64,000 nucleotides of DNA from Hahella sp. KA22 (GTDB lineage Bacteria > Pseudomonadota > Gammaproteobacteria > Pseudomonadales > Oleiphilaceae): NCBI RefSeq assembly GCF_004135205.1, contig NZ_CP035490.1:1629501-1693500 (forward strand). The letters run 5' to 3'. Below, one piece after another: positions 58,788-64,000 of the stretch. The position numbers were made by a program, and so were the translations under genes. Numbering within the stretch: the first letter of the stretch is position 1; each line of letters starts with the position of its first letter. A model generated the notes under the pieces. It saw only the letters and a program-made list of their open reading frames with translations. It did not search any database and was not told the origin of the DNA.

Positions 58788-60161
58788 ATGCATGTACACA
58801 TACTAGGCATTTGCGGGACTTTCATGGGTAGCCTGGCGTTGCTCGCCAAGGAAATGGGATACAAGGTCAGCGGGTCCGACAAAAATGTATATCCTCCCAT
58901 GAGCACGCAGCTGATGGCGCAGGGAATAGAGTTGCGCGAAGGGTATGACCCCTCTCATCTTGATCCCAAGCCCGACCTTATTATTGTCGGCAACGCCATG
59001 AGCCGGGGCAATCCGCTGGTGGAGTATGTTCTGGATAAAGGCTTGCCTTACACCAGCGGCCCACAATGGCTGGCGGAGCACGTGTTGCAGGAGCGCTGGG
59101 TATTGGCGGTAGCCGGCACTCACGGTAAAACCACTACCACCAGCATGCTGGCCTGGGTGCTGGAGCAGGCTGGCTTGGCGCCAGGCTTTTTGATCGGCGG
59201 CGTTTCCCAGGGATTTGATGTTTCCGCCAGACTGGGCGATACCTCGTTTTTCGTCATCGAGGCGGATGAATACGACAGCGCTTTCTTCGACAAGCGCTCC
59301 AAGTTTATTCATTACCGTCCGCGCACCTTGATCATCAACAACATGGAATTTGATCATGCGGATATCTTCCGCGATCTTAGCGATATACAGCGCCAGTTTC
59401 ACCATGTCGTCCGTACCGTGCCGCGCCAGGGGCTGGTGATTACGCCTACGCAGACCCCGGCTGTTGAGGAAACCTTGGCGATGGGGCTATGGTCGCCGCG
59501 ACAGACTTTCTCGTTGAGCGATGATCAAGCGGACATACGGGCCGAGTGTCTGGCGGAAGACGGCAGTCGTTTCGAAGTGTTTTTGAACGGCGAATCATGC
59601 GGCGTTGTGGAGTGGGGCATGAGCGGCGCTCACAACGTACAGAACGCCCTGGCGACTTTGCTGGCGGCGCGTCATATCGGCATTCGGCCGCAAAATGCGA
59701 TTCCGGCGCTGTCTGACTTTCCCGGAGTAAAGCGCCGCCTGGAAAAGCTGGGTGAGCGTAACGGCGTAGTTGCCTACGATGACTTCGCTCATCATCCCAC
59801 TGCGATTCAACTGACGCTGGAAGGGCTGCGCAAACGGGTTGGCGATGCGCCGATCTGGGCGGTCATCGAGCCGCGCTCCAACACCATGAAAATGGGCGTG
59901 CATCGGGACACGTTATTAGCGTCTGCGGAGCTGGCGGATCACGTGATCTGGGCCAACCTGGATAGCTATGAATGGCTTGATGATGCGGTGCGCAATGCGG
60001 CCCCCAGGCATCAGTGCGTAAATAATGTTGATGACATCACGCGTTTGCTTGCCGATGTGAAAGGCCCCGCTCATATCGTATTGATGAGCAATGGTGGTTT
60101 CGCTGGCTTGCCTGCAAAGCTGAAAAGCCTGCTCGCTGAAGAAGAGGCGGTGTCGTCGTGA
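58788..60161 (+). CDS. mpl: UDP-N-acetylmuramate:L-Ala-gamma-D-Glu-meso-DAP ligase
   Basis: A 457-residue Mur-ligase relative that joins recycled tripeptide to UDP-MurNAc, returning it to peptidoglycan synthesis. The N-terminus has the Mpl/MurC form [20 protein letters not shown]; the ATP site is [40 protein letters not shown] and [17 protein letters not shown] are catalytic-domain signatures. It overlaps ubiX by four bases (GTGA). Confidence 0.96.
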   Translation: MHVHILGICGTFMGSLALLAKEMGYKVSGSDKNVYPPMSTQLMAQGIELREGYDPSHLDPKPDLIIVGNAMSRGNPLVEYVLDKGLPYTSGPQWLAEHVLQERWVLAVAGTHGKTTTTSMLAWVLEQAGLAPGFLIGGVSQGFDVSARLGDTSFFVIEADEYDSAFFDKRSKFIHYRPRTLIINNMEFDHADIFRDLSDIQRQFHHVVRTVPRQGLVITPTQTPAVEETLAMGLWSPRQTFSLSDDQADIRAECLAEDGSRFEVFLNGESCGVVEWGMSGAHNVQNALATLLAARHIGIRPQNAIPALSDFPGVKRRLEKLGERNGVVAYDDFAHHPTAIQLTLEGLRKRVGDAPIWAVIEPRSNTMKMGVHRDTLLASAELADHVIWANLDSYEWLDDAVRNAAPRHQCVNNVDDITRLLADVKGPAHIVLMSNGGFAGLPAKLKSLLAEEEAVSS

Positions 60162-60796
60162 CGTTTAAGGAGCCGATCACTATTGCGATCACCGGCGCCT
60201 CCGGCTTTCAGTACGGTTGGCGCTTGTTGCAGGTGCTGCTGCAAAAGCAGCATCAGGTTTATTTGATGGTGTCGAAGGCGGCATATGTGGTCGCCAGTGT
60301 GGAAGCGGATATTAAATTACCGGGTCAGGCGGCGAAGCTGGAGCAGGCGTTGACTGAGGAGTTCGCCGCAGCGCCCGGGCAGTTGCGCGTATTTGGCAAA
60401 GAGGACTGGATGTCTCCGGTCGCCTCCGGGTCGGGTTCCCCGGCCAGGATGGTGGTGTGTCCCTGCAGCACGGGAACTTTATCCGCTATAGCCACCGGCG
60501 CCAGTAATAATCTGGTCGAACGTGCGGCGGACGTCGTGCTGAAAGAGCGTAAACAGCTGATTCTGGTGCCGAGAGAGAGCCCTTACTCCACCGTGCAGCT
60601 GGAGAATATGCTGAAGCTTTCGCAAATGGGCGTCACTATACTGCCTGCTTCTCCAGGCTTTTATCACAAGCCGGAATCGGTCGAGCAGATGATCGATTTC
60701 ATCGTTGCCCGCATATTAAACCACCTCGGCATTGACCAGGACCTTACCCCCGCGTGGGGCAGGGCGTCTTCGACTCCCGGCGACGAAGACGCTTGA
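60158..60796 (+). CDS. ubiX: Flavin prenyltransferase
   Basis: A 212-residue flavoprotein that prenylates FMN to make the cofactor of the ubiquinone decarboxylase UbiD. Signatures: [38 protein letters not shown], and [20 protein letters not shown]. The start GTG overlaps the mpl stop. mpl-ubiX neighbours are conserved in pseudomonads and relatives. Confidence 0.96.
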   Translation: MTFKEPITIAITGASGFQYGWRLLQVLLQKQHQVYLMVSKAAYVVASVEADIKLPGQAAKLEQALTEEFAAAPGQLRVFGKEDWMSPVASGSGSPARMVVCPCSTGTLSAIATGASNNLVERAADVVLKERKQLILVPRESPYSTVQLENMLKLSQMGVTILPASPGFYHKPESVEQMIDFIVARILNHLGIDQDLTPAWGRASSTPGDEDA

Positions 60797-60842
60797 TCTG
60801 TCGTCGCCCGTAAGTCTTTGAAATCAAAATCGCGAGAGCATT

Positions 60843-61604
60843 ATGAGTATTGATTGGAACGTCACTCCCGCCGCAATCTGGCGCCAGTTTAAAGGAAGCC
60901 TCCGCGCGGTCCGCGAAACAGATCCTGTTCGATTCGATGAGCTATTGAATGTTGATCGTCAGAAAGCCGCGCTACAGCGCAATACAGAGCGCTTTCTGGC
61001 AGGTAAGCCGGCCAATAACGCGTTGCTCTGGGGCTCTCGCGGTACCGGTAAATCTTCGCTGATCAAGGCGATGCTGAACGAATATTTTCCCCAGGGATTG
61101 CGCGTCATTGAGGTGGATAAAGACGATCTGATTTACCTGCCGGAAATCGTCGATGAAGTCCGCGACCTGCCTCAGCGCTTCATTATTTTTTGCGATGATT
61201 TGTCGTTCGAAGCGGGGGAGAAAACCTATAAGGTCCTGAAAAGCGTACTGGAAGGGTCTATCGAACTGCCGCCAAAAAACGTGCTGATCTACGCGACCTC
61301 CAATCGTCGTCATTTGATGCCTGAGTACATGTCGGAAAACCTGGAGGCCAAGCTGGTTAACAATGAGATTCACCAGGGGGATTCGGTGGAGGAAAAAGTC
61401 TCGCTGTCGGATCGCTTTGGCTTGTGGCTCTCTTTCTATCCTTTCAATCAAGATAGTTATCTGAATATTATCGATCACTACTTTCATGACTATACCGGCG
61501 ACCGCGAAACGCTGCACAGGCTGGCTATCCAGTTCGCTACGTCTAGAGGCGGTCGTAGCGGTCGGGTGGCGTTTCAGTTCTACAAACAACATAGCGAAAA
61601 TTAG
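60843..61604 (+). CDS. DUF815-family AAA+ ATPase
   Basis: A 253-residue ATP-binding protein: Walker A LLWGSRGTGKSSLIKA, Walker B FIIFCDDLSFE, sensor-like LIYATSNRRHLMPEYM, and a C-terminal helical RGGRSGRVAFQFYKQ. This matches the DUF815 (PF05673) group of stand-alone AAA+ proteins, whose biochemical role is unproven. It is 46 bases after ubiX and ends three bases before the ydbH-like gene, so it belongs to the same transcript. Confidence 0.9.
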   Translation: MSIDWNVTPAAIWRQFKGSLRAVRETDPVRFDELLNVDRQKAALQRNTERFLAGKPANNALLWGSRGTGKSSLIKAMLNEYFPQGLRVIEVDKDDLIYLPEIVDEVRDLPQRFIIFCDDLSFEAGEKTYKVLKSVLEGSIELPPKNVLIYATSNRRHLMPEYMSENLEAKLVNNEIHQGDSVEEKVSLSDRFGLWLSFYPFNQDSYLNIIDHYFHDYTGDRETLHRLAIQFATSRGGRSGRVAFQFYKQHSEN

Positions 61605-61607
61605 TCG

Positions 61608-64000
61608 ATGAGGTGGCGCAAGCGGCTGGCGTGGGGTGGCCTGATTACCTTGCTGACGCTTTGTATTCTGACGGGAGCGGCCTGGTGGTTTGCGCCGCAA
61701 TGGCTGCCGCCTCTGGCGCAGGAACTGGCGGGCCGCGCTGGCGTTGATATCCGCAAGCTGGAAATTGGTCGTCCCGGCTGGGGAGGCTGGCGTTTACGGG
61801 AGGTCGAACTCGGTCTGGACGGCGGCGCGATCGTCTATGGGGAAAACGTCAAAATCGGCTGGCGCTGTTGCCAGAAAATTGAAGAGTCACTGACTGCGAA
61901 AGCGCAGCGGATTGTCTATACGCCAGCAGCGCAGATCTCGGAGGAGCAAAGCACGCCGGTTGCTGTCAGCGCGCTGTTGTACAGCGTGGCGCAACGTATT
62001 CCATTTATTACGGTTGACGTGGAGCAGCTGGAAGCGCCAGTGGGCGATCAGACATTGAGCGCCAGCCTGTCTCTGGAGCGGACGCCGGAAGGACTGGATC
62101 TGCAGGCTGAGACCCAATACCAGGATGCGCCGTTGTCCGTGTCGTTAAATTGGGCGGCGCCCACGACTCTCTCTCTCAGTCTGGCGAGCGATCAACGCAT
62201 GACGTTAAACGCCAAGGGAGAGTTGGGCGATGACGGCGCCTGGCGTTTTAGCGGGGAACATTCTGCGGATTGGGCGGCGTTTCTCGCCTCCATTCGAATG
62301 CCGCAAGAGTCCATTACCTCACTGCAGACTTCCGGCGCGTTGCAGCTGATGTTTCCAGATGTCGTTGGCAGCGCTCCCTGGTCGTTCAACATCAAGCCCA
62401 AGTTCCAAACGCAACTGGCCCTGCAGAATATTAAGATTTCCGGCGAAACGGATATTGAGCTCAATGGAGCGGCTGCGCCGGAGACCGTCGTGATTCAGCC
62501 TTCGACTATTCTGGTTACTGTCCCGCAATGGCCTGATTCCGTTCCCCCATTACCCTCTTCCTGGCAAGTGAGTGTGTTGGAGGCGGTGCGCTGCGATCAG
62601 CTGTCTACAGAGCCGAGCTGCCCCGGCGCCCTGAAACTGGAGCTGCATTCCAAGCCAGCGTCAGACAAGGAGCCGCAGCTCAATGCGCAGGCGTCGCTGC
62701 AATACGCTGCGGCGACAAAGACCGTGGCTGCGGTGCTGCAAACCGATGCAACCCTGACTGATCGCAAATACCCGCAAAAAGTAGAGCTGGCGCTGGATGG
62801 GCAAGTTAAGTTGGGGACGGATATCCAGGTGAACCTTAAAAAAGGCGCCCGTATCGCTTGGAGCGGCTGGTCGCTTCAAGAAGCGTCAATGGAGCTTAAG
62901 GACGGAAACATCGAGCTTGGAAAAACGGCTCTGACGGTTAATACGGGAGCGTCCAAAACTCAGCCGGGGCAGGGTAAGCCCGCATTTTCCTGGAGTTTAA
63001 CTACGGATGCTAAAGCCAAAGTCAGCCTATCTCACAAGGGACAAAATGCGGAAGTGAACTTGGCGGGCAGGGTGAAAGCGGATGACAAACGTATCGCGCT
63101 GGATAAAGGACAGTTGAGCGCATTGGGACTGAACAGCCCGATCGAAGTGATATACAGGACTGCGGAAAATAAAGGTTGGCTGTCTTACGATGTCGAAGGC
63201 AAATTAGCGAACTTCAACTTTATTAAATCCTATATCGCCGCTTTTCCCGAAGCATTGACGATCAGTCTTGGCAAAGTCTCCGCCAGCGGCGCCCTGAACT
63301 GGTCAATGCAAGACGCTTTGGCTATTGATGGGCGCTCGAATGTCACGCTGTCCAATTGGGGAGCGACCTATGAAGAAATTAAAGCGAAAGGCGTTAGTCT
63401 GACCTCGGATGTGCAATTCACCGGGCAGGCCGCTTCCTTTACTCAGCCGCTGCGACTTACTGTCGCCTCGGTTGACGCGGCGGATATGTTGCAGACCAGC
63501 GATGCGGCGGTGGATATTTCCGGTCGTGTGGAATACGGCAAGGGACTCACATGCGACCTGCAATTGGATCGCGCTTCCATTGGGCTTTTTGACGGCAAAG
63601 CGAGGCTGGTGCAACCAGCGAAAGTACAGTGCCCGTTGACCCACTCCGACTTTTGGGTGGAAGTCTCCAATCTGGACCTGGGTAAGCTGGTTGCGCTGGA
63701 GAGCGATAAAATCAAAGCCAGCGGCCGCATTGCCGGTCTGTTGCCGATCACCATTAAGGACGGCGGCGTCATCGCCAATAATGGCCGCATCGCGGCCCAG
63801 TCGTCCGGTTCGATAAATCTGGTGGATGTGGACTACTGGCGGGCGCTCAGCGCCGCCAATCCCAGTTTGCAGTTTGCTGTCGATGCGCTGGAGAACTTTA
63901 ACTACAATTCTCTGGTCAGCCGGGTGGATTACCAACAGAATGGCGTTCTGCTGTTTGATATTGAGCTGGCGGGAAGGAGCGCGAATAAACGCTACTCCGG
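61608..64000 (+). CDS. ydbH: YdbH-like AsmA-superfamily protein (3' end beyond window)
   Basis: From the ATG at 61608 I translated the frame to the last base without a stop: ~797 residues, continuing outside the window (E. coli YdbH has 879). It opens with a single N-terminal membrane anchor (RLAWGGLITLLTLCILTGAA) and then continues as long beta-rich repeats, the bridge-like fold of AsmA/TamB/YdbH proteins. WGGWRLREVELGLDG-type and DLGKLVALESDKIKASGRI sequences near the end fit the YdbH DUF748-like region. YdbH moves phospholipid between inner and outer membranes together with lipoprotein YnbE, whose gene would be expected just beyond the edge. An ATG six bases after the DUF815 gene implies co-translation. 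The identification rests on architecture and the C-terminal motif. Confidence 0.82.
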   Translation, partial: MRWRKRLAWGGLITLLTLCILTGAAWWFAPQWLPPLAQELAGRAGVDIRKLEIGRPGWGGWRLREVELGLDGGAIVYGENVKIGWRCCQKIEESLTAKAQRIVYTPAAQISEEQSTPVAVSALLYSVAQRIPFITVDVEQLEAPVGDQTLSASLSLERTPEGLDLQAETQYQDAPLSVSLNWAAPTTLSLSLASDQRMTLNAKGELGDDGAWRFSGEHSADWAAFLASIRMPQESITSLQTSGALQLMFPDVVGSAPWSFNIKPKFQTQLALQNIKISGETDIELNGAAAPETVVIQPSTILVTVPQWPDSVPPLPSSWQVSVLEAVRCDQLSTEPSCPGALKLELHSKPASDKEPQLNAQASLQYAAATKTVAAVLQTDATLTDRKYPQKVELALDGQVKLGTDIQVNLKKGARIAWSGWSLQEASMELKDGNIELGKTALTVNTGASKTQPGQGKPAFSWSLTTDAKAKVSLSHKGQNAEVNLAGRVKADDKRIALDKGQLSALGLNSPIEVIYRTAENKGWLSYDVEGKLANFNFIKSYIAAFPEALTISLGKVSASGALNWSMQDALAIDGRSNVTLSNWGATYEEIKAKGVSLTSDVQFTGQAASFTQPLRLTVASVDAADMLQTSDAAVDISGRVEYGKGLTCDLQLDRASIGLFDGKARLVQPAKVQCPLTHSDFWVEVSNLDLGKLVALESDKIKASGRIAGLLPITIKDGGVIANNGRIAAQSSGSINLVDVDYWRALSAANPSLQFAVDALENFNYNSLVSRVDYQQNGVLLFDIELAGRSANKRYS

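Noticed and set aside
1-64000. tRNA, rRNA, riboswitch, insertion sequence, prophage and CRISPR signals
   Set aside because: I scanned the gaps by eye for T-arm sequences, regular repeats, transposase genes and long inverted repeats and found none.

Overview
The window is a stretch of chromosome from a marine-type gammaproteobacterium. Gene content, the mixed Pseudomonas/Alteromonas-like gene order, GC of roughly 55% and the aap, glc and nir/nas modules point to a Hahella-like member of the Oceanospirillales; this assignment is inference from remembered families. About 54 protein genes cover most of the sequence. I see no rRNA, tRNA, insertion sequence, prophage or CRISPR array. Both ends cut through genes: an HDOD-domain protein on the left and a large YdbH/AsmA-like protein on the right.

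Layout. 1-6.5 kb: signalling and membrane genes (HDOD protein, K+ channel, Lon-N-domain protein, DedA-PAP2 fusion, two overlapping membrane proteins with degenerate GGDEF domains). 6.5-18.3 kb: a conserved housekeeping block on the + strand, proA-nadD-rsfS-rlmH-mrdA-rodA-mltB-rlpA-dacA-ybeD-lipB-lipA, covering proline and NAD synthesis, ribosome assembly, elongation-type peptidoglycan synthesis and lipoate. It is followed by an ABC1/UbiB-type kinase gene. 19.8-29.5 kb: a nine-gene chemosensory operon on the - strand. Its order resembles Pil-Chp (PilG-like, PilH-like, CheW/PilI-like, PilJ-like receptor, ChpA-like hybrid kinase). It has a Leu/Ile/Val-type periplasmic binding protein inserted before the receptor and two divergent CheW-like proteins at its end. 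No CheR or CheB is present. A clear sigma-70 promoter flanked by two dyads precedes it and a rho-independent terminator ends it.

30-33.3 kb: a lipoprotein alkaline phosphatase, an orphan family-3 solute-binding protein and a glyoxalase-like protein. 33.4-42.8 kb: a nitrate assimilation module with nirB-nirD-nasA on the - strand. Divergent to it are a NarK-type transporter and a PP2C-Ser/Thr kinase fusion. The shared 480-base control region holds two facing sigma-54-type promoters and two NtrC-like dyads, which suggests nitrogen-limitation control.

42.8-53.8 kb: a GDSL lipase lipoprotein, an AapJQMP amino-acid ABC transporter operon that runs on into a GNAT and a PhzF gene before a strong terminator, and glcDEF glycolate dehydrogenase. 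53.8-58.4 kb: a YjeH-like amino-acid exporter facing an Lrp/AsnC regulator, a DUF2214 membrane protein divergent from a TetR regulator with two operator-like dyads between them, and a PPi-type phosphofructokinase. 58.8 kb to the end: mpl-ubiX-DUF815 ATPase-ydbH-like gene, closely packed on the + strand.

The least ordinary parts are the chemosensory operon with its own binding protein, the nitrate control region with its kinase-phosphatase fusion, the paired degenerate GGDEF proteins, and the DedA-PAP2 fusion.
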